From NCBI GenBank assembly GCA_002418825.1, contig DIEW01000012.1:5064-14926 (forward strand): 9,863 bases of DNA. Reading direction: 5' to 3'. This DNA comes from Syntrophaceae bacterium UBA5764. Lineage in GTDB: Bacteria; Desulfobacterota; Syntrophia; Syntrophales; Smithellaceae. The position numbers were made by a program, and so were the translations under genes. The notes beneath the pieces were generated by a model. The model made no database searches. It had not been told where the DNA came from and saw only the letters and a program-made list of their open reading frames with translations. Every line of letters begins with the position of its first letter. Position 1 is the first letter of the stretch. Shown piece by piece: positions 1-6,232 of the stretch.

Positions 1-68
1 CCCTGCGGAGCTCGGACTTTCCTCCGGCAGCTCAAGTCTACCGGCGATCATCTGGTCTTCTCCGGCCT
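1..68 (-). ncRNA. rnpB: RNase P RNA (5' end only, runs off the left edge)
   Basis: This is the catalytic RNA subunit of RNase P, which matures the 5' ends of tRNAs. Read on the minus strand, the sequence carries the bacterial type A signature GAGGAAAGTCCGAGCTCC (plus-strand 8-25), the most conserved block near the RNA's 5' end. Before it lie GACCAGATGATCGCC (P1/P2 strands) and a perfect 7-bp P3 stem, CCGGTAG/CTGCCGG, around a 7-base loop. The 5' end is placed near 68 from the promoter at 76-104. Only about the first sixth of the RNA is in the window; the rest lies to the left. The assignment comes from recognising the motif and the P3 fold, not from a covariance-model search. Confidence 0.87.
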
Positions 69-75
69 GATTCAC

Positions 76-104
76 AGTGTACACTTGATATCTTTTAGTT
101 TCAA
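76..104 (-). promoter_or_regulatory. sigma-70-type promoter of rnpB
   Basis: On the minus strand there is TTGAAA (99-104), a 17-base spacer, then TACACT (76-81). This predicts a transcription start around 67-69, exactly where the RNase P RNA should begin. The agreement between promoter geometry and RNA 5' end supports both calls. Confidence 0.7.
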
Positions 105-138
105 GCAATGTTGAGCGCCTGCTGGAAATAACTGTGTG

Positions 139-167
139 TTGACATAAAGGCCTGTTCTTCTTATACT
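139..167 (+). promoter_or_regulatory. near-consensus sigma-70-type promoter for the lipoprotein unit
   Basis: TTGACA (139-144), a 17-base spacer and TATACT (162-167) form an almost perfect housekeeping promoter. The expected start near 174 gives a leader of about 70 bases before the lipoprotein ATG at 245. It diverges from the rnpB promoter, with about 35 bases between the two -35 boxes. Confidence 0.75.
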
Positions 168-244
168 CACCCCAAAAAAGGCAACAATCTCTGCGCGCAA
201 TATCGGTTCAAGGCTATTATTAATAAAAAAAGGGAGGGCATAAA

Positions 245-814
245 ATGATTTTTAAACAACAAAACCTTTTGTTTACCAGACCTTTTCTTTTTATATTTAT
301 TATCATAGTCGGCACTGTCCTGATATCCGCCTGTGAAAACACCAACAAATTAGACCCTGCCGTTAAAGGACCACAGCTTATCGTAAACCCTGACAGCATA
401 AATCTGGGCATAGCCAAAGTAATGAGCACGGACATCGTTTTTGAAGGAGCAGGCTTCCCGCCGAACGATTCCGTTTTCATCAGCCTGGCGGGGCCTGGCG
501 ACACCAACGTCGTCGTCGCTGACGGTAAAATAAATCCTGACGGCTCTTTTCAGGCCAAGATATCTCCGCTGGCAAAGGTCACGGGAATATTGAAGGCCAA
601 TATTACCGGCACGTACTCGAAAGACGGCACATACAATCAGATTGTGGTCATCACCCAGGAACCGATACCCGCAGGCGCATATACCGCCGTGGCAACATGC
701 ATGCTGTCAGACCAAAAGGCAGAAACAAAATTTACTGTCCGCAGGCCAATGCTGACTGACAGAATTAAAGACTGGCTGGGCAAAAAAGCGGGTAAAATCC
801 AGTTAAAAAAATAA
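245..814 (+). CDS. putative outer-membrane lipoprotein with an Ig-like beta-sandwich region
   Basis: 189 aa. The N-terminus is a lipoprotein signal: basic residues, a hydrophobic run (about 14-27), then the lipobox L26-I-S-A-C30, so the mature protein would start at lipidated Cys30. The residue after Cys is Glu rather than Asp, which under the E. coli rule points to outer-membrane sorting. Residues about 45-165 read as alternating beta strands: IVFEGAGFPPNDSVFISL, a PDGSF turn, and PAGAYTAVATCMLSD followed by KFTV. This resembles Ig-like or IPT-like sandwich domains of surface proteins, though no specific family is recognised. The tail (168-189) is strongly basic. The start ATG at 245 has a strong ribosome site, GGGAGGG (232-238). 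The gene sits 13 bases before the thioredoxin-like gene, probably co-transcribed. Function unknown; a structural or adhesive envelope role is only inferred. Confidence 0.8.
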   Translation: MIFKQQNLLFTRPFLFIFIIIVGTVLISACENTNKLDPAVKGPQLIVNPDSINLGIAKVMSTDIVFEGAGFPPNDSVFISLAGPGDTNVVVADGKINPDGSFQAKISPLAKVTGILKANITGTYSKDGTYNQIVVITQEPIPAGAYTAVATCMLSDQKAETKFTVRRPMLTDRIKDWLGKKAGKIQLKK

Positions 815-827
815 ATATTCCCGGACG

Positions 828-1352
828 GTGTTTGAACACATGGAAAAAAATCAAATAAAGCAAATTATAATTAACGGACGCTTCGTAGGAATTGTCGGAT
901 GGGAAGACGCCTTCAGGAAAATAACGTCTGCCCACCAGGATACAAACGATGAAGAGATAAAAAAAGCCCTGCTTGCGGAAATATCGGCAAAGAACTATAT
1001 CCCTTCTTCCGCGTTAAATGATTACGGCGACGCACTTTTACGTGAATTTAAAATAGAACACGGCCTGCCGGTCGCGGAAGCACCTCTTGCCGGTTTGCGT
1101 ATCGCCGTTCTGGGTATGCGCTGTGCGCGTTGCGATGAATTGGAAAGAAATGTCCGTGATTTGCTTGCCGAGATGCAGATAGCCGCCGATTTGCGTCACA
1201 TTACAGACGCAAAAGAAATAGGACGCTATGGAGTCATGGGTTCACCGGCGCTGGTCATTAATAATAAGGTGGTGTCCGTCGGAGAAATACCCCCTAAAAG
1301 CAAAATCCGTCAGTTCATAATAGACGCGTATCCCACTCCGGACGACAAATAA
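828..1352 (+). CDS. thioredoxin-fold protein with CARC motif and an N-terminal NYIP domain
   Basis: 174 aa from GTG 828; an in-frame ATG at 840 gives 170 aa and is about as likely, since the only ribosome-site-like bases (GGACGG, 823-828) fit it better. Residues 90-167 match the small thioredoxin_3 / redox-active disulfide protein 2 type: a strand RIAVLGM, the redox pair C99-A-R-C102, a helix, then GVMGSPALVINNKVVSVG, with P140 as the expected cis-proline. Residues 5-80 form a separate small domain with INGRFVGIVGWEDAF and NYIPSSALNDYGDALLREF; I have an impression of this NYIP pattern being fused to such thioredoxins elsewhere, but could not check. There is no signal peptide, so it is cytoplasmic. 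Members of the thioredoxin_3 family act as dithiol oxidoreductases or occur with metalloid and permease genes; the partner here is unknown. Confidence 0.75.
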   Translation: MFEHMEKNQIKQIIINGRFVGIVGWEDAFRKITSAHQDTNDEEIKKALLAEISAKNYIPSSALNDYGDALLREFKIEHGLPVAEAPLAGLRIAVLGMRCARCDELERNVRDLLAEMQIAADLRHITDAKEIGRYGVMGSPALVINNKVVSVGEIPPKSKIRQFIIDAYPTPDDK

Positions 1353-1355
1353 AAC

Positions 1356-1380
1356 GTGGCTTTTACGCCACAACTTTTAT
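1356..1380. terminator. bidirectional hairpin terminator between convergent genes
   Basis: GTGGC (1356-1360) pairs with GCCAC (1367-1371) around a TTTTAC loop. On the plus strand it is followed by a T-rich run (1375-1383), terminating the lipoprotein/thioredoxin unit. On the minus strand the stem is followed by GTTTTATTT, serving the convergent mutM/fpg gene. The stem is short, but the placement is typical. Confidence 0.6.
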
Positions 1381-1411
1381 TTTCCCTCAAGCTGTATTGC
1401 GCTTTCCCGTG

Positions 1412-2185
1412 CTACTTTTGGCAGATCCGGCAGAAATAAGTTCCTCTTCCGGCTTGTTTGACGCGGCGTATCGGTTCGCCGCAAAAAGGACAGGCGCTGT
1501 CTGCTTTGCCATAACAGGTCAACTCGTTCTGATTTTCACCCTTGCGCCCGTACAGATCGCGCCAGTCAGAAATCGACGTGCCCCTCTTCTTAATCGCTTT
1601 GCCCAAAACAGCTCTGGTTTGGTGCAACAGTCGCTTCCAGTCCGCTTTACTCAATGAAGCCGCTTCTCTGGCCGGATGAATACCCGACCGATGCAAAATC
1701 TCGCACGCGTAGATGTTTCCGATGCCGTTTATGACGTTTTGGTCCATGAGCAGTGATTTTATTTTCGTTCTGCGCTGACCATGAAGCTCAACAAACATTC
1801 GCAGATTAAAATCGTCGAAGATTTCCCGGTTGTTTCGGCTCTCCGGTTCTTTTGATACCTTCACCGTAGCAAAACGGCGCGGGTCTATCAAAAACACCTC
1901 GCCATTATCCAGCGACAACCTCCAGCGAGCGTATTTGGGTACATCGCAAGCGGTTTGCCAGAGAAGCCTTCCTGTCATTCTCAGGTGAATTATTATGGTA
2001 CGGCCGTCATCGAGACCGATGGCAATAGTCTTTCCCCGCCGGCTTACGTCAACCACCTTGCTGTCCCGAATCCTGTTCACAGGAACTAATTTCTTGTCGA
2101 ACACTTCATTATTTAAAACTTCTCTGCCGCAAATCTTCTTTTTTAACTGCCGGCACAGTGTCTCCACTTCGGGCAATTCGGGCAT
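1412..2185 (-). CDS. mutM: formamidopyrimidine-DNA glycosylase (Fpg/MutM)
   Basis: 257 aa, slightly short for a family of about 270. This bifunctional glycosylase/AP lyase removes 8-oxoguanine and ring-opened purines. It starts MPELPEVETL, with Pro2 as the catalytic nucleophile after Met removal and Glu3 next to it. SRRGK supplies the DNA-binding Lys near position 57, HLRMTGRL holds the wedge Met, and DPRRFATV holds the Arg/Phe intercalation pair. GIGNIYACEILHRSGIHP is the helix-two-turn-helix. The C-terminus is the zinc finger, CPFC plus FCRIC around 234-257. The ATG has a strong ribosome site on the minus strand (TGGAGGAG, 2193-2200). All key residues are present, so it should be active. 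It is monocistronic as far as the window shows; no clear promoter was found upstream. Confidence 0.97.
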   Translation of the reverse strand: MPELPEVETLCRQLKKKICGREVLNNEVFDKKLVPVNRIRDSKVVDVSRRGKTIAIGLDDGRTIIIHLRMTGRLLWQTACDVPKYARWRLSLDNGEVFLIDPRRFATVKVSKEPESRNNREIFDDFNLRMFVELHGQRRTKIKSLLMDQNVINGIGNIYACEILHRSGIHPAREAASLSKADWKRLLHQTRAVLGKAIKKRGTSISDWRDLYGRKGENQNELTCYGKADSACPFCGEPIRRVKQAGRGTYFCRICQK

Positions 2186-2217
2186 TTTGCTTCTCCTCCA
2201 GGAGCCGTAATGCGTTT

Positions 2218-2486
2218 CTACATGGATTTGTTACTCGAAAAAATCGGATTTGCCCACCTCTTTTTTACATCGACAAGCATCTCGGGAGTCTTTAGCCGTA
2301 AAATCAAATAATATAGCGATGGGGCAAATTCATGATTGCCTGCAGGAGACATCGTCCCCCCTGTATCCCTTTTGGGGCTGAAAGCGACGTAAAGCCCGGA
2401 CAAGGCGTCAACAACGGAATGAATCTACGGAAACCTGCGCTATGTGCCGGAATTGCCGCGCGCACGGCGTAAATATCCCCGGCCAC
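2218..2486. repeat. possible degenerate dispersed repeat
   Basis: This stretch contains a nested hairpin: CGATG (2317-2321) with CATCG (2350-2354), and inside it GGCAA (2323-2327) with TTGCC (2336-2340) around an 8-base loop. The pattern of GGGGCAAATTCATGATTGCC followed by a C-run recalls the palindromic GGGGCAA-type repeats scattered through many environmental genomes. The two overlapping minus-strand frames that cover it have no recognisable protein and share the same bases, as expected if nucleotide sequence rather than protein is conserved. That it is multi-copy is inference only. Confidence 0.3.
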
Positions 2487-2563
2487 AAATAATGATTAAA
2501 CACTGCCGCGAATCCTTGCGTATTGCTGAAAAAAGGATGCCGGTTTTGTTTCACCGGCTCCAG

Positions 2564-2677
2564 TTTCACCCCGAATCATCTCCGTTCTTTTACAGGCGTG
2601 TCATCTGAGCTCCCGTCAGCGCCAACATCTTCAATTGATGTCTGATAAAAAAACCGGGAACGGAGAATTGGGGTAAA
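2564..2677. repeat. 114-bp element bounded by imperfect inverted repeats
   Basis: The left arm (2564-2587) reads TTTCACCCCGAATC then ATCTCCGTTC. The right arm (2658-2677), reverse-complemented, reads TTTACCCCAATTCTCCGTTC. They agree at nearly every base apart from a 1-base and a 3-base insertion in the left arm. A smaller inverted repeat, CATC/GATG, lies inside at about 2627-2640. The layout resembles a MITE-like or REP-like element. No transposase is nearby and no target-site duplication was confirmed. Confidence 0.5.
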
Positions 2678-2756
2678 TAAAAACGCGGAATGCGCGCGCG
2701 AGAGATTTAAAGACAAGCTTCGCCTGAAAAAATTTTTCATTTTTTGAAAAAAAATG

Positions 2757-2784
2757 TTGACAAATTTTTTTATTTGCTTAAATT
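2757..2784 (+). promoter_or_regulatory. probable promoter of the KamA operon
   Basis: TTGACA (2757-2762), a 16-base spacer and TAAATT (2779-2784). The -35 is a perfect match and the -10 is a 4/6 match. A/T tracts just upstream (2727-2755), including the inverted repeat TTTTTCA/TGAAAAA (2733-2751), could act as an UP element or bind a nucleoid protein. The predicted start near 2791 gives a leader of about 69 bases. Confidence 0.55.
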
Positions 2785-2826
2785 CAAAAATTAGAGTTGC
2801 AAATTTTTTGTAGTAAAATTTTTTTT

Positions 2827-2913
2827 GGAGGTGTAGCAATCCTCCCGAAGGAGAAAAAAATGGAAAACGAGACCCTGTTCAAAGAGGAGGCAGAACCTCC
2901 TGGTCGATTGACC
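2827..2913 (+). promoter_or_regulatory. alternating GGAGG/CCTCC hairpins around the kamA start
   Basis: GGAGG (2827-2831) pairs perfectly with CCTCC (2841-2845). The overlapping CTCC (2842-2845) can instead pair with GGAG (2850-2853), the ribosome site itself, across a 4-base CGAA loop. Inside the gene AGGAGG (2885-2890) faces CCTCCT (2896-2901) with a 5-base loop, and GGTC/GACC (2902-2913) forms a fourth stem. The first two pairings exclude each other, so the leader could switch between open and closed ribosome-site states. The stems are only 4-6 bp, and no known riboswitch family is recognised. Confidence 0.35.
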
Positions 2914-4170
2914 GGTCTTGTTCAAATGGAAAACGAAGTAATCGACTTTCGCTCGCTGGCCGCGACCGCATCTCAGCCGCAGCCGTCTAAACAAAAGTCC
3001 GAGAGGATTCCATTTCCTTTTAAAGATTCCACCCGCTCGCGTCTTTTCCGTAAAAAGTTTTACCCGGACATCTCCCGCTTTGAATGGTTCGATTGGCACT
3101 GGCAACTGCGCAACGCCATCCGCGACGTCCAGACACTGTCCCAGATACTCAATCTTTCGGAGAACGAACGCCAGGCAATGATGCATCATGCCGGTTCTCT
3201 GCCCGTTTCTATTACCCCCTACTACGCCAGTCTTCTCAGCGCCAAAGATTCTTCCTCTCCTCTACGCCGGTGTGTTGTGCCTGTGATGGACGAATGTCTG
3301 CATACAGCGGGCGAAGAAGAAGATCCGCTTAATGAAGACGCCGATTCTCCGGTTCCCGGCATTGTGCACCGTTACCCGGACCGGGCTCTGTTTCTGGTAA
3401 CCGACTCCTGTTCAACCTACTGCCGGTACTGCACTCGTTCCCGCATTATCGAACGCAGTAATCAGCGTTTGATTGACCTGGACAAATGGGAAAAAGCGAT
3501 AGCCTATATTGAAAACAACGCAAATATACGGGATGTCCTGCTTTCCGGCGGCGATCCCCTGACTTTATCCGACAATAAGCTGGAATGGCTGCTCGGTCGC
3601 CTGCACAAGATCCGCCACGTGGAAATACTGCGCATCGGAACCAAAGTGCCTGTTGTTCTGCCGCAGAGAATAACTCCGGCTCTTACCTCTATACTGAAAA
3701 AATACCACCCCCTGTGGATGAGTATACATATTACCCACCCCGATGAGCTGACGCCGGAAATGAGCGCCGCCTGTATCCGGCTGGCCGATGCGGGAATTCC
3801 GCTGGGCAGCCAAACCGTGCTGCTTGCCGGCATTAACGATGACGTGGCCACGATGATGAGACTGGTTCACGGCCAGCTACAAATTCGCGTTCGTCCTTAT
3901 TATCTATATCAATGCGATCCGATTCCCGGGTCTTCCCATTTTCGCACCCCGATCAGCAAAGGTCTCGAAATTATCCAGGGGTTACGTGGCTACACCACAG
4001 GTTACGCTGTGCCCACCTACGTGGTAGACGCTCCCGGCGGAGGAGGCAAAATACCCCTTCTTCCCGAATATGCTGTCGGATGGCAAAACGGCGACCTGAT
4101 TCTGCGCAACTACGAAGGAAACATCTTCCGCTATCCCGACAATCACGCTGAGCAAAAAGATATTCACTAA
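2860..4170 (+). CDS. kamA: lysine 2,3-aminomutase-type radical SAM enzyme (KamA family)
   Basis: 436 aa from ATG 2860, chosen because AAGGAG (2848-2853) lies six bases upstream; the frame is open further upstream but without a start of this quality. It should convert L-lysine to L-beta-lysine using a 4Fe-4S cluster, SAM and PLP. Motifs: C184-S-T-Y-C188-R-Y-C191 (radical SAM cluster), R193 (substrate carboxylate), LLSGGDPL (227-234), D353 in YQCD and D390 in VVDAPGGGGK (the two Asp that hold the lysine epsilon-amino group in the clostridial enzyme), and K397 (PLP Schiff base). Keeping both Asp argues for lysine rather than glutamate. Oddities: an N-terminal extension of about 70 residues rich in Glu, Gln and Ser, and loss of the zinc site. 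The zinc Cys after GVND is D328 here, and the C-terminal CxCxxC tail is missing, since the protein stops at residue 436. It is the first gene of a five-gene operon. Confidence 0.92.
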   Translation: MENETLFKEEAEPPGRLTGLVQMENEVIDFRSLAATASQPQPSKQKSERIPFPFKDSTRSRLFRKKFYPDISRFEWFDWHWQLRNAIRDVQTLSQILNLSENERQAMMHHAGSLPVSITPYYASLLSAKDSSSPLRRCVVPVMDECLHTAGEEEDPLNEDADSPVPGIVHRYPDRALFLVTDSCSTYCRYCTRSRIIERSNQRLIDLDKWEKAIAYIENNANIRDVLLSGGDPLTLSDNKLEWLLGRLHKIRHVEILRIGTKVPVVLPQRITPALTSILKKYHPLWMSIHITHPDELTPEMSAACIRLADAGIPLGSQTVLLAGINDDVATMMRLVHGQLQIRVRPYYLYQCDPIPGSSHFRTPISKGLEIIQGLRGYTTGYAVPTYVVDAPGGGGKIPLLPEYAVGWQNGDLILRNYEGNIFRYPDNHAEQKDIH

Positions 4171-4213
4171 AACAGGAAGTGTGTGCCGGAGAGGTGAGTC
4201 TTTCTTTTTATTT

Positions 4214-5206
4214 ATGGCTTTGAAGAAATTGAAGGTCGGCATCACATACGATTTGCGCGGCGACTACTTAAAAGAAGGATATTCTCCCGAAGAGATAGCT
4301 GAATTTGACTTTCCCAGCACGATTGACGCCCTGGAAAAAACTATTCAGGACATCGGTTATCAGACGGACAGAATCGGCAATATCAAGTCGCTGGTCCGCC
4401 GCCTTGCGGCAGGAGATCGCTGGAATCTTGTTTTCAACATCGCCGAAGGCATGTACGGCTTCGGCCGCGAAGCGCAGGTTCCCGCCCTTTTAGACGCCTA
4501 TAAAATTCCTTATACTTTTTCAGACGCGCTGGCGCTGTCCCTCACCTTGCACAAGGGGATAACCAAACATATTGTCCGCGATCTTTGTATTTCCACCCCT
4601 GACTTTTGTGTCTTGGAATCCGCCGCTGATTTACCGAAAGTAAAAATGCCTTATCCTCTTTTCGCCAAACCGGTGGCGGAAGGTACGGGTAAAGGCATCA
4701 ATCCGGCATCGAAAATTAACAGCCGCCAGGAGTTAGACAAAACCTGCAGGGATCTTTTAAAGACCTTTAAACAGCCGGTGCTTCTGGAAACTTATCTTCC
4801 CGGACGGGAATTCACTGTCGGGATACTTGGCTCGGGCGCAGAAGCCCGCGCGTTAGGCGCAATGGAAATACTGCTCAATCCCAACGCCGAACAACATGCC
4901 TATTCTTATGAAAATAAGGAACGCTGCGAAGAACTGGTTCAATATAAGCTGGCAACAGACAAAGAAGCTCGTCGCGCCATGGAAACCGCCCTGAAGGTCT
5001 GGCAAGCATTGAACCTGAAAGACGCCGGACGTGTTGATTTACGTTCTGATGCCGCCGGCGTGCCGAATTTTATGGAAGTCAATCCCCTCGCCGGTTTACA
5101 TCCGGTTCATTCCGATTTGCCTATAATTTGCACCAAAGTGGGGATAAGCTACCAAGAACTAATAAGCTCGATCATTGCGTCCGCCCTGAAGCGGGTCAAT
5201 GAATGA
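4214..5206 (+). CDS. Ddl-like ATP-grasp ligase, first of two
   Basis: 330 aa from ATG 4214 (MALKKLKVGITYDLR). An in-frame GTG at 4181 adds 11 residues and has AGGA at 4174-4177; the ATG is preferred because the fold begins right after it. The N-terminal part keeps the Ddl-like NIAEGMYGFGREAQVPALLDAYKIPYTFSD (76-104). The ATP-grasp core shows K152 in FAKPVAEGTGKG, E192 in LLETYLPGREF, and the metal-binding D275 (GRVDLR), E288 and N290 in MEVNPLAGLHPVHSDLP. ATP-grasp enzymes of this type activate a carboxylate as acyl phosphate and form an amide bond. The N-terminal catalytic Glu-x-x-Val-Ser signature of true D-Ala-D-Ala ligases is absent, so substrates probably differ. It starts 43 bases after kamA and lies 18 bases before the second ligase. 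Likely substrate (beta-lysine or a conjugate) is inferred from context only. Confidence 0.88.
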   Translation: MALKKLKVGITYDLRGDYLKEGYSPEEIAEFDFPSTIDALEKTIQDIGYQTDRIGNIKSLVRRLAAGDRWNLVFNIAEGMYGFGREAQVPALLDAYKIPYTFSDALALSLTLHKGITKHIVRDLCISTPDFCVLESAADLPKVKMPYPLFAKPVAEGTGKGINPASKINSRQELDKTCRDLLKTFKQPVLLETYLPGREFTVGILGSGAEARALGAMEILLNPNAEQHAYSYENKERCEELVQYKLATDKEARRAMETALKVWQALNLKDAGRVDLRSDAAGVPNFMEVNPLAGLHPVHSDLPIICTKVGISYQELISSIIASALKRVNE

Positions 5207-5224
5207 TTTCTCTTTCAGGTTGAA

Positions 5225-6211
5225 ATGACAAAAATTGTAATCCTGCACAGCGATATTTCCCCCGATGCTTCCGCAGATGAACTGGATTGCCTGCGGCAGG
5301 CCGAGGCAATATCTTCCGCATTGCGTCTGCTTAATTACGAACCGGTGCCCTTGCCTTTTGCGCTTGATTTAAACCAGACAATAAAAGAACTCAAAAATTT
5401 AAGGCCATACATTGTTTTTAACATCGTCGAAACCGTGGCCGGACGAGGTTGTCTCATTCATCTGGCCCCAACATTATTAGATTACCTGCAAATACCCTAC
5501 ACAGGTTGCCCTACCGAAGCGATGTTTATAACTTCCAACAAGCCGCTGTCAAAAAAATTCCTGCGGCACGCCGGCATAGTCACACCGGACTGGCTGGAAC
5601 AGGATGGTTCGTTTTTTCAAACATCCCGCCCCGGAAAATATCTGATTAAATCTTCCTGGGAGCACGCTTCCATCGGCCTGGACGAAACCTCGCTAATCGC
5701 TTATACGAACACTAAAGACATACTGCAGGAAATGAACCGCCGCGAGAAAAAATTGGGCGGCGCCTGTTTTGCCGAAGCCTATATTGAAGGCCGGGAATTT
5801 AACGTCGCCATTATATCCGACAAAAATGGCGGGCGGGTACTGCCCATTGCCGAAATGCTTTTTCGCGATTACACGTCAGATAAACCGAAGATAGTGGACT
5901 ATAAAGCCAAATGGGTGGCGGATTCTTTTGAGTATAACAACACGATAAGGAAATTTGATTTTGCCCCGGAAGACGCCGGCCTGATAACTGCTTTGCGCGA
6001 AATCGCCCTGCGCTGCTGGGAACTTTTCGGTTTGCGCGGCTATGCCCGAGTCGATTTTCGTGTTGACAATAACGGCAAACCGTGGGTTCTGGAAATCAAC
6101 ACTAATCCGTGTTTGTCGCCGGAAGCCGGATTCGCCGCGGCGCTGGAAGAGGCGGGCATTAAATTTCATGAGGCCGTTAATCTTATAATACAAAATGCGT
6201 TAAAATTATAA
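5225..6211 (+). CDS. Ddl-like ATP-grasp ligase, second of two
   Basis: 328 aa, ATG at 5225 with only a weak AGGT ribosome site (5217-5220), consistent with coupling to the gene 18 bases upstream. It is clearly related to the preceding ligase in architecture: FNIVETVAGRG (65-75), IPYTGCPTEAMFITSNK (90-106), K142 in YLIKSSWEHASIGLD, E184 and E191 in FAEAYIEGREF, and D277 (ARVDFR), E290 and N292 in LEINTNPCLSPEAGF. All ATP- and metal-binding residues are in place, so it should be active. It differs from the first ligase in the acceptor-binding loop after EIN (NPCLSPEAGF against NPLAGLHPVHSDLP), which argues that the two form different amide bonds or use different substrates rather than being redundant copies. 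Like its neighbour it lacks the signature of peptidoglycan D-Ala-D-Ala ligase. No precise product can be named. Confidence 0.88.
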   Translation: MTKIVILHSDISPDASADELDCLRQAEAISSALRLLNYEPVPLPFALDLNQTIKELKNLRPYIVFNIVETVAGRGCLIHLAPTLLDYLQIPYTGCPTEAMFITSNKPLSKKFLRHAGIVTPDWLEQDGSFFQTSRPGKYLIKSSWEHASIGLDETSLIAYTNTKDILQEMNRREKKLGGACFAEAYIEGREFNVAIISDKNGGRVLPIAEMLFRDYTSDKPKIVDYKAKWVADSFEYNNTIRKFDFAPEDAGLITALREIALRCWELFGLRGYARVDFRVDNNGKPWVLEINTNPCLSPEAGFAAALEEAGIKFHEAVNLIIQNALKL

Positions 6212-6232
6212 TATAAAGGAGTTCTTCATTTT

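Larger units (their letters stand above)
2186..2859. other. gene-free region between fpg and the KamA operon
   Basis: About 670 bases with no convincing gene. From left to right it holds the ribosome site of fpg (2193-2200), a repeat-like stretch with two overlapping minus-strand reading frames of about 60 codons (2218-2486), and a perfect 6-bp hairpin GCCGGT/ACCGGC (2539-2558). Next come a pair of long imperfect inverted repeats (2564-2677), an AT-rich tract, and a promoter with structured leader for the aminomutase gene (2733-2859). The inverted repeats and the AT-rich promoter make it look like accessory or regulatory DNA rather than a lost gene. Confidence 0.6.

Noticed and set aside
220..507. 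Minus-strand frame opposite the lipoprotein gene
   Set aside because: The plus strand has a promoter, a ribosome site, a signal peptide and a lipobox; the opposite frame has none of these.
1397..1657. Plus-strand frame inside mutM/fpg
   Set aside because: Antisense to the zinc-finger end of Fpg, whose motifs are unmistakable; no independent start signal.
2791..2859. Lysine riboswitch in front of the aminomutase gene
   Set aside because: The predicted leader is about 69 bases, far shorter than the lysine aptamer (about 170 or more), and none of its conserved junction sequences are present. Only small hairpins are seen.
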